Assembly: GCA_934322085.1 (NCBI GenBank)
Contig: CAKRGF010000009.1
Span: forward strand, 7,203 to 71,202
Reading direction: 5' to 3'
Length of the DNA: 64,000 nt
DNA from: an uncultured Eubacterium sp.
GTDB taxonomy: Bacteria > Bacillota > Clostridia > Lachnospirales > Lachnospiraceae
Below are positions 41,680-50,755 of this stretch, piece after piece. The notes below the pieces were generated by a model that was given only the letters and a program-made list of their open reading frames with translations, did no database searches and was not told the DNA's origin. How positions within the stretch are numbered: the stretch's first letter is position 1; every line of letters begins with the position of its first letter. The position numbers and the translations under genes were made by a program.

Positions 41680-42998
41680 TTTTCGTTATTTCTTCTCCGC
41701 GAGAGGGACAGGGCATCCTGTAAGACTTCCTGTTTGCCATCACGAAAACGAATAACAAGAGAATAGGTACCGCTGTACATTTCCGTTAGAGGAACGGTAA
41801 GTGTGTAGCGGTATTTTTCGTACAAAGATTCATCAAGCGGCGGATTTGTCAAATCAAGCTGGTAAATGCGGTCCGGATGACTGAATACAATTTCCTGAAT
41901 CAAGTCACCGGTTGTGTTTACTAACAAACTGTCGCCGTTTATGGAAAATGTAATGCCGTAAGTATTTTTCATAAATTCTAAATCAGTGGCAGAAGATGTC
42001 TCTACGGAAGCTGCCTTGTAAAAGACCGGTGCTTTGAGCCAGCCAACGACCGGAAATTCAATTTTTTCCAGACATTCTCCAAAATGCGAAAACTGCTCTA
42101 ACGAGTCACTGATGACAGATTCGAAAAATTCCTGCTTCAGATGTGTGGCAGGAGAAGTTACTTCTCTTTCATAAGGGGAGTAGATATGCTGGATTGCACC
42201 GGTCTCCCGGTTAATTTCCAATAATAACTTGTCTCCTTTTTTGGCATCCGAAGAAAGCACTAACAAGTTTTTGTTTTCCGCAGAAATTTCGCCATATACG
42301 TCAAAAATGCCATCGCCCACATAGTAGGTGCGGTAACATCTGCCAAGTAAATCCACCTCATACATGTGTGTTGGTAAAAGCCCCTGTTCGGTTTTTACCA
42401 GATAGTCCGGATGGACAATCAGAAAGTGTCCGTCCGAGAGTGGAATTAAATTATCATCTTTTGCCGGAAGCGATAAGAAATAGCGATACATCCCCTGTTT
42501 GTCCTGCACGCATGGATAATGGTTTGTTTCACTCAATGCGCCGGTGTGCAATGTGATTTCACGGCTTTTAACAGGCTGATTTGACTCGTCATATAATGTC
42601 AAAGTAATGACATTATCCGTGTTCTCGCATAAGCCGAAGACTGGAAGCACGTGATTGGTTGTGTACGTCATGGAATCATAGTGCCAGGGCATACAAAAAT
42701 CGCTTACAACCGTGTAAGATAAACGGCATCTTGTGTCGGTGTGAAACATGCAGAGTGCAGTGAGCGGTGTGATGCCATAGGGATTTAACAAAAGTTCCAT
42801 CGACTCAAACGAAGTCGAGGCATCGTGGCTTCTTGCCCATAAAAGGTTTTCTGCCATCCTTGTTTTCTCAGTCAGAGAAATTGTCACCGGAATCTGGCCG
42901 GATACCGTTTGGTTTAAGCGCAGACGGTTAAGGCTCATAAAATCAATTTTATATTGTGTGACATGGCTTTTGAACCATGAAGTGATTTTGTTTGGCAT
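41676..42998 (-). CDS. Arylsulfotransferase-like protein lacking the catalytic centre
   Basis: 440 residues, no signal peptide. It is clearly homologous to the 674-residue protein at 47059 over its first half (NPYGITPLTALCMF against DPYGEAPLTALALF; IPLSDGHFLIV against FPLSDGHFFYM; DLLGRCYRTYY against DYFGRVFRTYL; EINRETGAI against EIDRQTGEI) and again over its last about 90 residues. The middle of the larger protein, which contains DWCHVNS, SLRN and the QQHAA histidine, is missing and replaced by about 85 unrelated residues. It is therefore unlikely to be an active sulfotransferase; it may be a binding partner or inactive paralogue. The start is ATG at 42998 after AAAGGAG. Confidence 0.75.
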   Translation of the reverse strand: MPNKITSWFKSHVTQYKIDFMSLNRLRLNQTVSGQIPVTISLTEKTRMAENLLWARSHDASTSFESMELLLNPYGITPLTALCMFHTDTRCRLSYTVVSDFCMPWHYDSMTYTTNHVLPVFGLCENTDNVITLTLYDESNQPVKSREITLHTGALSETNHYPCVQDKQGMYRYFLSLPAKDDNLIPLSDGHFLIVHPDYLVKTEQGLLPTHMYEVDLLGRCYRTYYVGDGIFDVYGEISAENKNLLVLSSDAKKGDKLLLEINRETGAIQHIYSPYEREVTSPATHLKQEFFESVISDSLEQFSHFGECLEKIEFPVVGWLKAPVFYKAASVETSSATDLEFMKNTYGITFSINGDSLLVNTTGDLIQEIVFSHPDRIYQLDLTNPPLDESLYEKYRYTLTVPLTEMYSGTYSLVIRFRDGKQEVLQDALSLSRRRNNEN

Positions 42999-43092
42999 AA
43001 GATAAAATCTCCTTTGTACTTTTTACCCATTTTACCTATATAGTGTAATTATAGCAAAAAAAATATGTAAAAAGTATGTTTTTTTGTATAAA

Positions 43093-44376
43093 TTACTCTT
43101 TTTTTACATATTTGCGGCACCGGGCGAGCAGGTAAATGTTTGGAAGAAGGAGGAAAAGGTTAATAAAATCGGTCATTTCCCAGACGAGAGCAAGCGGCAT
43201 AATGCCTCCGGTAAAAATCATAATGAGGTAAAGAGTCTGGTAAAAACGCTCGTATTTTCCCTGAAACAAATAGTCAAATCCCTGTTTGCCAAGGTAACTC
43301 CAGCCAATTAATGTAGCAAGTGCAAAACTAATAATGGCAATGGATAGAATTTCATCACCGAAAAATGGGAGTTTTCCAAATGCGGCGGTCGTTAAAGCGG
43401 AGGCAGGAAGCGACTGCCATTCGGACGGAAATTCCAGTTGATAGCAGACAAGGACAAGCCCGGTGATGGCGCAGAGAACGACGGTGTCCCAAAAGGTGGC
43501 GGACATGGAGATAGCAGCCTGGTTGCGGGAATCGTCTTCTGAGCAGTGCCCGGCAATCAAACCGGTTGTGCCAAGACCGGATTCATTGGTAAAAAGACCT
43601 CTTGCGACACCATAGCGGATGGCTTTGCCAACTGTGTATCCGGCAAAACCGCCTCCAATGGAAGGTGGTGTAAAGGCAGAAGAAAAAATTAGTTTCAGGG
43701 AGGGCAGAAGGTATCCTGCGTGCAGAATGAGATAAAGAAGACATCCGCCAAAGAAAAAAATAGCCATAGTTGGCACAATGGCAATGGAGACATTTTCAAT
43801 CCATTTGCGTCCCTGCATCAAAATTAATCCGACAAAAAAAGCGGTTACAATCGCGCAAGTGGCGGGCGGAAGCGAAAAGACCTGGCGGCAGGTTTCTGTG
43901 ATGGCATTGCTTTGTGTGGTGCAGCCAATAAAAAATGCGGATAACGTGAGGGCGGCACTGTATAGAAGTGCCAGTGTTTTCTTGTGCAGCAGAAAGTGCA
44001 GGATGTACATGGGACCGCCGTGTCCCTGATAACGGAAATGGTGGCACAGAAAAGTTTCGGCGTAGGTGGTTGCCATGCCCAAAAGTCCGGTGAGCCAGCA
44101 CCAGAACACAGCTCCTGGGCCGCCTAAGAAAACGGCGGTAGAAATGCCGATGATATTTCCGGTTCCGAGTGTGGCGGCAAGCGTTGTTGTGAGAGAGCCA
44201 AAACGCCCAAATCCTTTCTGATTTTGGCTGCCATCGGAAAGAGAAAGTGAGATGCCGTATCCGATTTTTCGCTGTACCAGCCGTAAGCGCAGAGTAAAAT
44301 AGAGATGAGTACCAAAAAGCATAATAAGGATGGGACCATTCCATAAAAGTTGATTGATGTCGATTAAAAGTTTCAA
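43093..44376 (-). CDS. Sodium:alanine symporter (AGCS family)
   Basis: A membrane transporter that couples Na+ to uptake of alanine or glycine. 427 residues with about ten helices. Family motifs: LGTGNIIGISTAVFLGGPGAVFWCW near the N-terminus (AGCS signature), ETFLCHHFRYQGHGGPMYIL, and GLFTNESGLGTTGLIAGH. Length is slightly below the typical 450-480. It starts at ATG 44376 and is divergent from the chromate-type transporter gene 112 bp away. Confidence 0.92.
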   Translation of the reverse strand: MKLLIDINQLLWNGPILIMLFGTHLYFTLRLRLVQRKIGYGISLSLSDGSQNQKGFGRFGSLTTTLAATLGTGNIIGISTAVFLGGPGAVFWCWLTGLLGMATTYAETFLCHHFRYQGHGGPMYILHFLLHKKTLALLYSAALTLSAFFIGCTTQSNAITETCRQVFSLPPATCAIVTAFFVGLILMQGRKWIENVSIAIVPTMAIFFFGGCLLYLILHAGYLLPSLKLIFSSAFTPPSIGGGFAGYTVGKAIRYGVARGLFTNESGLGTTGLIAGHCSEDDSRNQAAISMSATFWDTVVLCAITGLVLVCYQLEFPSEWQSLPASALTTAAFGKLPFFGDEILSIAIISFALATLIGWSYLGKQGFDYLFQGKYERFYQTLYLIMIFTGGIMPLALVWEMTDFINLFLLLPNIYLLARCRKYVKKE

Positions 44377-44487
44377 TCGCAGACTCCTATAATTTTCCTT
44401 AATTTATTGTATGAGAAATTTTGGTAAGTCATACTTTTGACAAGACCATTTGCTAATGTCAAGAACAAATGAAAAGTGGAGGAAGCT

Positions 44488-45783
44488 ATGAACAAACAAT
44501 TCACATTCATCGAATCGATGATAAAGGTGGGAGTGATTGGGTTTGGAGGCGGAAATGCGCTGATTCCTGTGCTTGAGCAGGAAGTGGTTAATGAAAAGAA
44601 TTTAATAAGCAAGGATATGTATGACAAATCAGTCATTGCGGCAACATTGACGCCGGGTGCGCTTCCGGTTGAAATTGCGTCGGGGATTGGTCTGAATGTT
44701 GGCGGCATTTGGGGAATGCTTGCAGGCGGTGTGATGATGGCTCTTCCAGGGGTTGTATTTACGGTGTTATATTTGATGCTGCTTAGTGGTGTGGATTCTA
44801 CGATTCTGCAGCAGATTCAGTATGCTTCCATCGGCATAACGTCATTTATTTTGTGCCTTTTGACGCAATATATTGTGCAGACGGTAAAAGCGTACCGTCA
44901 TTCCAGGTTCCGGATGATTGCATGGCTTGTAATTCTTTTTGTGTTTTTAGCAACAGGAGGAAATTACCTTTGTCGTGTTTTTGGACTTGCAATCCGTGTC
45001 CCGAAATTTTCAACAATACAGATTCTTCTGCTTACGCTTCTTGGCAGCATTGTGGTGGGCTTGTTGTATCAGAAAAAGGGAAAAAAGACGGATAAGAAAT
45101 CAAAACTTGCGGTTGCAAAGCTTGGAAGAAGACTCCTGTTATGGGTTGTTTTTCTGTTTTTGTTATGTCTGCCAGCTCTTTTTATGATGTGGCGCGAGGC
45201 AGCAGGTTTTCTTGGTCAGGGTGCTGCGTCATCTTTCTTGGCATTTGGCGGTGGTGACGCCTATTTGTCCATAGCGGATGGTCTTTTTGTACCGGAATAT
45301 ATTTCAGAAAGTGATTTTTATAATCATCTGGTTGTGATTGTAAATGTACTGCCGGGTTCCATCTTGTGTAAGACACTGGCAGGGATTGGTTACTTGTATG
45401 GCGAGATGGTTGTCGGAACGACAGCTGGTGGAATTGCTTTTGCGGTGGCTGGTTTTGCCTGTAGTGTTGCCTGCTCCTGTTTTGTCTTCTATCTGATTTA
45501 TCACCTGTATGACAGACTAGAAGGATGTGCTGTGTTCATGGTAATCAAAAAGGCAATCCGGGTTGTCGTGTCGGGACTTTTGCTTACGGTAATGACAGGG
45601 CTTCTTTTGTCAGAGATGGAAATTAATTCGAATCCGGCGATTCCGCGTCTGGCAGTTCCTGGGATGATTGCTTTCTTTTATTTCATAAATTTGATATTAT
45701 ATCATAGGAAATGGAAAAATCTTGGGCGCATTGTCGTATCGCTTGTGCTTGCTTTTTTGCTGTGCAATGTGCTTGAAATTTAG
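44488..45783 (+). CDS. Bidomain chromate-type (CHR) transporter
   Basis: 431 residues with two homologous CHR halves. The first shows KVGVIGFGGGNALIPVLEQEVV and LTPGALPVEIASGIG; the second FLAFGGGDAYLSIADGLFV and NVLPGSILCKTLAGIGY. About ten helices. CHR proteins export chromate in some bacteria, but in anaerobes their natural anion is unsettled and may be sulfate-like. ATG at 44488 lies 6 nt after GGAGG. The downstream neighbours include APS kinase and an arylsulfotransferase, so an oxyanion role is possible but unproven. Confidence 0.88.
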   Translation: MNKQFTFIESMIKVGVIGFGGGNALIPVLEQEVVNEKNLISKDMYDKSVIAATLTPGALPVEIASGIGLNVGGIWGMLAGGVMMALPGVVFTVLYLMLLSGVDSTILQQIQYASIGITSFILCLLTQYIVQTVKAYRHSRFRMIAWLVILFVFLATGGNYLCRVFGLAIRVPKFSTIQILLLTLLGSIVVGLLYQKKGKKTDKKSKLAVAKLGRRLLLWVVFLFLLCLPALFMMWREAAGFLGQGAASSFLAFGGGDAYLSIADGLFVPEYISESDFYNHLVVIVNVLPGSILCKTLAGIGYLYGEMVVGTTAGGIAFAVAGFACSVACSCFVFYLIYHLYDRLEGCAVFMVIKKAIRVVVSGLLLTVMTGLLLSEMEINSNPAIPRLAVPGMIAFFYFINLILYHRKWKNLGRIVVSLVLAFLLCNVLEI

Positions 45784-45807
45784 AAACAAAGGAAAGCAGG
45801 GAATATT

Positions 45808-46362
45808 ATGCATATTTGGAAACATTTTTCTACTATTACAAGACACCGTCATAAAGTAATTGCTCATTGTTTTCGGGCAGGAATTTTCTGGCAGGGTCTG
45901 AGACATGATTTGTCAAAATACAGTCCAGCGGAATTTATTCCTGGAGCAAAAAATTATCTGGGAGATAAAAGCCCGAACGAAAAAGAACGCGAGCGTTACG
46001 GTTTTTCGCGTGCGTGGCTTCATCATCAGGGACGCAATAAACATCATTTTGAATACTGGGTTGATTATAATCCGAAATTGAATCGGAAAGAACCGGTGGA
46101 GATGCCAACCCGCTACTTAATTGAGATGTTTTGCGACCGTGTAGCGGCGAGCAAGATTTATTATGGAGATGATTATGACACGGAGAAACCATTTCTCTAT
46201 TTCGATAAGGGAAGAAAACGGCGCTGGATGCATCCGGTAACGTCGCAGAAATTAGAAGATTTATTAATTATGCTGCGGGATAAAGGAGAAAAAGAGACAT
46301 TTGCATATATTAAACATGTTATGAAGCCGGAAGGAAAAAAGGATAAAGCTCACTGGAAATAA
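45808..46362 (+). CDS. DUF5662-like protein
   Basis: 184 residues, soluble, rich in His, Arg and Tyr. Conserved-looking segments are HIWKHFSTITRHRHKVIAHCF, LRHDLSKYSPAEF and HHQGRNKHHFEYW. The HD-like LRHDLSKYS and the clustered histidines suggest a metal-dependent phosphohydrolase-like fold, and this pattern matches DUF5662 as I know it. ATG at 45808 has GCAGGGA upstream. It stands 24 nt after the CHR transporter and 96 nt before cysC, so it may share their transcript. No substrate can be named. Confidence 0.7.
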   Translation: MHIWKHFSTITRHRHKVIAHCFRAGIFWQGLRHDLSKYSPAEFIPGAKNYLGDKSPNEKERERYGFSRAWLHHQGRNKHHFEYWVDYNPKLNRKEPVEMPTRYLIEMFCDRVAASKIYYGDDYDTEKPFLYFDKGRKRRWMHPVTSQKLEDLLIMLRDKGEKETFAYIKHVMKPEGKKDKAHWK

Positions 46363-46458
46363 AAAAATTAAAAAAGACTCATTTGTGACAAAAACCTATG
46401 ATAGGATTCTTCCAGAATATGGGTGGGCATACGATTTCAGAAAAGGAGAAAAGAAGAC

Positions 46459-47037
46459 ATGACAGAAAATATTGTTTGGCAGTCGAACAAAGTGTCGGCA
46501 CTGGATCGATATCGTGTGCTTGGACAAAAGGGACTTGTCGTTTGGTTTACGGGACTTTCTGGTTCAGGAAAATCAACCATAGCTGTGGAATTGGAGAAAA
46601 TGCTGAATGATGCAGGTAAGGCAGTGTATCTTTTGGATGGCGATAATATTCGGCATGGAATTAATTCAGATTTAGGATTTACGGATGAGGACCGTAATGA
46701 AAACATACGGCGCATTGGAGAAATTTCTGCTTTGTTTTGTGATGCCGGAGTAATAACGCTTACAGCTTTTATTTCTCCTTTTCGCAGGATGCGGCGTTTT
46801 GCAAGAGAACGAGTTTCCGAAAATCAGTTTCTTGAAGTATATGTAAGTACAGATTTTGAAACTTGCTGCAAACGAGATCCAAAAGGCTTGTACAAAAAGA
46901 ATATAAAGAATTTTACGGGCAAAGATTCCGGATATGAAAAACCTGAGAATCCGGAAATTGTTTTGGATACGATACACTCTACTCCGGAGGAATGTGCCCG
47001 GCTGGTATATGAGGAAATCATAAAAAGAATCAATTAA
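46459..47037 (+). CDS. cysC: Adenylylsulfate (APS) kinase
   Basis: Phosphorylates APS to PAPS, the activated sulfate donor. Walker A GLSGSGKSTIA, DGDNIRHGIN, the conserved DEDRNENIRRIGEI and FISPFRRMR are intact, and the 192-residue length is canonical. ATG at 46459 follows AAAAGGAG; upstream in-frame starts precede that site. No sulfate adenylyltransferase (cysD/cysN or sat) and no PAPS reductase are next to it. Instead an arylsulfotransferase-like gene follows after 21 nt, so PAPS or APS may be used for sulfation rather than assimilation. Confidence 0.95.
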   Translation: MTENIVWQSNKVSALDRYRVLGQKGLVVWFTGLSGSGKSTIAVELEKMLNDAGKAVYLLDGDNIRHGINSDLGFTDEDRNENIRRIGEISALFCDAGVITLTAFISPFRRMRRFARERVSENQFLEVYVSTDFETCCKRDPKGLYKKNIKNFTGKDSGYEKPENPEIVLDTIHSTPEECARLVYEEIIKRIN

Positions 47038-47058
47038 AACGTGCATGGAGGAACAAAA

Positions 47059-49083
47059 ATGGATAATTATTTTGTATCTTCGTGTAAGAGGGTGAAAGAT
47101 TGGATTTGCAGGCAGTTTGAGCAAAAAGAAAAAAAGTCGGTTCATCACAAAAAATTAGCTGATGGTGGTGAGGTAATTGTGTGGGAAACCGGTCATGTAA
47201 CAGAACAAGCCAATCAATATGAGGAGTTGTTTATCCGTAAAGAGATTGCAGGATTCCATACGAATATTCGGCGTGAGCAGTCATGTTCCATAAAGTCACT
47301 GACCAGAGACTATTTGTATGAGCAGCTTTTGAGCAGTGGTGAGTACACGTTTGACCATATGCTCGTTATAAAAGATCCATATGGAGAGGCACCGTTGACT
47401 GCACTTGCTTTGTTTGTCCTAGAAGAACCATCTTGTGTCCGGGTGACGGTAAAAGGAGACTTACCAGAGACAGATTTTGTCGCAGAACTGCCTAAGAAAA
47501 GGCAGCATAGGGTTCCGATTTTGGGATTGTATGCAGAGAGACTGAATACCGTTATCATAGAAATATTGGATGATGATGTAAATATGGTAAAAAAACATAA
47601 GTTTACGATACGAACGAGAAAATTGCCAAAGACTTTGCGAAATGTGATTACGGTGAAAAAGTGGGCAAACGAACCGGCGTATTCCAATATTATGATAAAT
47701 GGCGGTGTTAAAATTCATACATGTGTGTTTGATATCGAGGGAAAAATTCGATATTATCTTAAACGCAAGCCAAGAGGATATGGCATTTTCCCGTTATCGG
47801 ATGGACACTTTTTCTATATGGAAAAACATATTTCTGTGCCATCCTATTCGAATCCGCAGACGGTAGAGTCTTGTGATATGGACTATTTTGGACGTGTATT
47901 CCGCACTTATTTGACGGAAAAAGGAGTTCACCATACAGCGGAGGAAAAGGCAGGTGGAAATATTCTCACCGGAAGTAATTCGATGCTTGAGCATACAGAA
48001 GACTGCGTCATTGAGATTGACAGACAGACCGGAGAGATTGTGTGGCAGTTAAATATGGCAGAGCTTTTTGATGAGACCTATCAGAATATGATGGACTGGT
48101 GCCATGTAAATTCTGCCGCTTATTATGAAAAAGACCGCACGATTTTGATTTCCCTCAGAAATGTGCATGCGGTAATTAGTGTAGATTACGATACGAAAAA
48201 ACTTCGTTGGATTTTATCTGATCCAAAATTCTGGGAGGGAACAAAGATGACACCATATCTATTGCAGCCGGAAGGTGATGTTAAATGGTGTTACCAGCAG
48301 CATGCAGCATTTGAAATTGCACTCCCGGATGAATCGAATCCGCAGAAAAAACGGATTATTGTTTATGATAACCACTGGGCAAAGCGCCGTAAGGCGAAGT
48401 CCTTTGATAAAGACCCACTTAGTTATGTAAGTTTTTATGATATTGATGAGGAAAAGAAAACCGTTTCACTGCATAAACGATTTGCCGGGCCAAAGACGAG
48501 AATTCGTGCCAACGGAATTTATGTTCCTGACAAAAAGCGTGTGTATAATATGGCTGGTTCTTATGCGGAACCGGTGGACGGTGATGGCGGCGGTATTTTC
48601 GAATACGATTATGAGACCGGCGAGGTGCTTTCTGAGTTTGGTGTAAAACCAGGATTTTTCCGTGCGTATCCGTTTGAACCGAATGTGCAGGAACTGGCAG
48701 AGCCGATGCAGGTGAACGGCGACTATCAGGTCGGTCAGATAAAACAGCCGCATGAGATATCAAGCAGCCAGTACTGCAAGTTAAAGTCGGAAAAGAAACA
48801 TCATATCAAGAGCGCTGCTATTGAATATGAGATGCAGGAAGATTTACTTTTTGTGAATAATGTTGACCACGAAGTGGAAAAAGTGTACTTTATCGGTGAT
48901 AAAGGTGGATATCAGGTTGATTTTGATGACACGTACCAGACGATGGATGTGTTCCGCACGATGGTTTATAAAGTTGCCATGCAGTTAACCAATCTGCCGA
49001 AAGATAAATATAAAATTTATTTACAGGTGAAAGGTGAACTGCAGACAACAAAAAAATATATCGATATATCAGCCGTTAATTAA
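47059..49083 (+). CDS. Arylsulfate sulfotransferase-like protein (ASST), apparently cytoplasmic
   Basis: 674 residues. ATG at 47059 lies 6 nt after GGAGGA; GTG at 47041 precedes that site. An N-terminal beta domain (about 80-210) is followed by a six-blade-propeller-like region. Its active-site markers match ASST: His in DWCHVNS, Arg in SLRN, His in QQHAAFEI, plus TGEIVW-type blade repeats (EIDRQTGEIVW, YDTKKLRWIL). No signal peptide is seen, whereas known ASST enzymes are periplasmic or exported. It is 21 nt after APS kinase, so the donor could be PAPS or an aryl sulfate; this is open. A paralogue without the catalytic centre lies at 41676-42998. The 3' end overlaps the ClC gene by 15 nt. 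Confidence 0.8.
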   Translation: MDNYFVSSCKRVKDWICRQFEQKEKKSVHHKKLADGGEVIVWETGHVTEQANQYEELFIRKEIAGFHTNIRREQSCSIKSLTRDYLYEQLLSSGEYTFDHMLVIKDPYGEAPLTALALFVLEEPSCVRVTVKGDLPETDFVAELPKKRQHRVPILGLYAERLNTVIIEILDDDVNMVKKHKFTIRTRKLPKTLRNVITVKKWANEPAYSNIMINGGVKIHTCVFDIEGKIRYYLKRKPRGYGIFPLSDGHFFYMEKHISVPSYSNPQTVESCDMDYFGRVFRTYLTEKGVHHTAEEKAGGNILTGSNSMLEHTEDCVIEIDRQTGEIVWQLNMAELFDETYQNMMDWCHVNSAAYYEKDRTILISLRNVHAVISVDYDTKKLRWILSDPKFWEGTKMTPYLLQPEGDVKWCYQQHAAFEIALPDESNPQKKRIIVYDNHWAKRRKAKSFDKDPLSYVSFYDIDEEKKTVSLHKRFAGPKTRIRANGIYVPDKKRVYNMAGSYAEPVDGDGGGIFEYDYETGEVLSEFGVKPGFFRAYPFEPNVQELAEPMQVNGDYQVGQIKQPHEISSSQYCKLKSEKKHHIKSAAIEYEMQEDLLFVNNVDHEVEKVYFIGDKGGYQVDFDDTYQTMDVFRTMVYKVAMQLTNLPKDKYKIYLQVKGELQTTKKYIDISAVN

Positions 49084-50631
49084 TTTTTCATAAGCAGCAT
49101 AATCGGCAGCATAATATTGTCTGCCGATTAGCACCATGAGCAAGTCGCCGGGCAGAATCTCGGTGTCGCCTTTTGGCGTAATTGTGTGACCGTCACGCTC
49201 AATGGATGCAACTAATGTATTTTTCTGCCAGTCAATCTGGCAGATTTTTTTATGGCAGACCGGGCTGTCAAAAGGAATGACATAAGTAACCAAAACTTTT
49301 TCGGCGGATTCCTTGATTTCCAGTTCGGTCTGTTTGTTCAGAATATTTTCCAAAAGGGATGTGTAAATTGGTTTGCTGCCAAGCAGGTTTGCAATGATAT
49401 AGGCAATACTGCTCACGACAGCGATATCTAACATCCGGTGCATATTACCGGTCATTTCGGTAATCAATACGATACCGGTAATTGGCGCACGCACGATGCC
49501 CGCAAATAATCCCGCCATACCGATAACGATAAACTGGGGAAGTAAATCGTTTGGCAGGGAGAGGGCATCGATAGAAAGGTTTCCAAAGATTGCGCCGATG
49601 TAGGCGCCTAAAATCAGAAGTGGGAAAAAGATTCCACCCGGTGCGCCGCATCCGAAACTAACTGCCGAAAATAAAAATTTAACGACAAGCAAAATGCAAA
49701 TCATGGAAAATTCCGGTTTCCCATGCTCTAACAAAGCAATCATGCTGTGACCGCCGGCTAGTACCTGCGGAAGGGTGAGACCAAGAATCCCGGAAATGAC
49801 AAAAACAAAGGCAATCCGGATTTCTTTTGGTATTTTTTTTAAGCGGTGGAAAAAAGCCTGCATTTTCAACATGACAAAATTATATCCGGCACCCGCAAGA
49901 CCAAGTAAAATACCAAGCAATGCTAACAGCCAGTAATAGCGGAGTGCAAGAGTTGATGTCGTAAACGAAAAAATGGCAGACTGTCCAAAAAATATTTTTG
50001 AGACAAAGTCGGCACACACTGTGGCAATCAGACCGGCGACTAACATTGTGCGGTCAAAGGTGTGGTGGATTTCTTCAAGAACAAACATAATGCCGGCAAG
50101 CGGTGCATTAAAGGCGGCGGCAAGTCCGGCACCTGCGCCACACGATAACAGACCGATTTCTGTTGTTTTATCATAGTTTCTAAGGCGGGAATAACTTTTT
50201 GCCGCCATTGCGCCAAGCTGGATGGACGGGCCTTCCCTGCCAAGGGACAGACCGCCGAAGATACTAAGTGTACCACCAGTGAATTTGGCTAAAATGACAC
50301 GCCAAAAACTCTGGTCCAAATAACCGCGGACCTCTCCTGAAACCTGCGGAATCCCGGAACCGGCTGCCATTGGCTCCCATTTCACAATTCTCGCGACAAT
50401 ACATCCCATCAAAATAAGGGCGGCAAACCAGAGGGCAGTAGTGGCTGCATTTCCACGTATGAAATTTAATACCGCATATAAACCGCTTTCTGCATAAGTC
50501 AGGCAGTAACGGTATAGGACGGCAGTCAAGCCACATAAAACACCGATTAAAGCACCTTCCAAAACGAGTGTGATGCTTCGCCTTGCTGTATTGTTTTCTA
50601 ACTTTTCCAAAGTATGTTGATATTTATCCAT
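49069..50631 (-). CDS. ClC family chloride/proton transporter with C-terminal TrkA-C-like domain
   Basis: 520 residues. Ion-pore motifs GSGIPQV, GREGPSIQLG (gating Glu), and GCGAPGGIFFPLL are intact. About residues 440-510 form a regulatory TrkA-C-like domain (VLVTYVIPFDSPVCHKKIC...ILPGDLLMVLIGRQY). This combination is common in Firmicutes ClC proteins. The start is ATG at 50631, and the 3' end overlaps the convergent arylsulfotransferase gene by 15 nt. Whether it exchanges Cl-/H+ or another anion such as fluoride cannot be settled; the GSGIP motif agrees with chloride. Confidence 0.93.
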   Translation of the reverse strand: MDKYQHTLEKLENNTARRSITLVLEGALIGVLCGLTAVLYRYCLTYAESGLYAVLNFIRGNAATTALWFAALILMGCIVARIVKWEPMAAGSGIPQVSGEVRGYLDQSFWRVILAKFTGGTLSIFGGLSLGREGPSIQLGAMAAKSYSRLRNYDKTTEIGLLSCGAGAGLAAAFNAPLAGIMFVLEEIHHTFDRTMLVAGLIATVCADFVSKIFFGQSAIFSFTTSTLALRYYWLLALLGILLGLAGAGYNFVMLKMQAFFHRLKKIPKEIRIAFVFVISGILGLTLPQVLAGGHSMIALLEHGKPEFSMICILLVVKFLFSAVSFGCGAPGGIFFPLLILGAYIGAIFGNLSIDALSLPNDLLPQFIVIGMAGLFAGIVRAPITGIVLITEMTGNMHRMLDIAVVSSIAYIIANLLGSKPIYTSLLENILNKQTELEIKESAEKVLVTYVIPFDSPVCHKKICQIDWQKNTLVASIERDGHTITPKGDTEILPGDLLMVLIGRQYYAADYAAYEKLING

Positions 50632-50755
50632 AGGTAAACTCTCTCCTCGTTATTTTCTTTATCGAATCAACCAGTGATATTTTACATCCAAATGCGTTAT
50701 TTTGCAAATAACCTCTTATTGCTCCTAAGTATAATAGTATTAAAAATCTTACCTG

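Noticed and set aside
41676..42998. A frameshifted pseudogene of the arylsulfotransferase
   Set aside because: The frame is continuous over 440 codons with a good ribosome site, and homology is retained on both sides of the missing block; a retained non-catalytic paralogue fits better.
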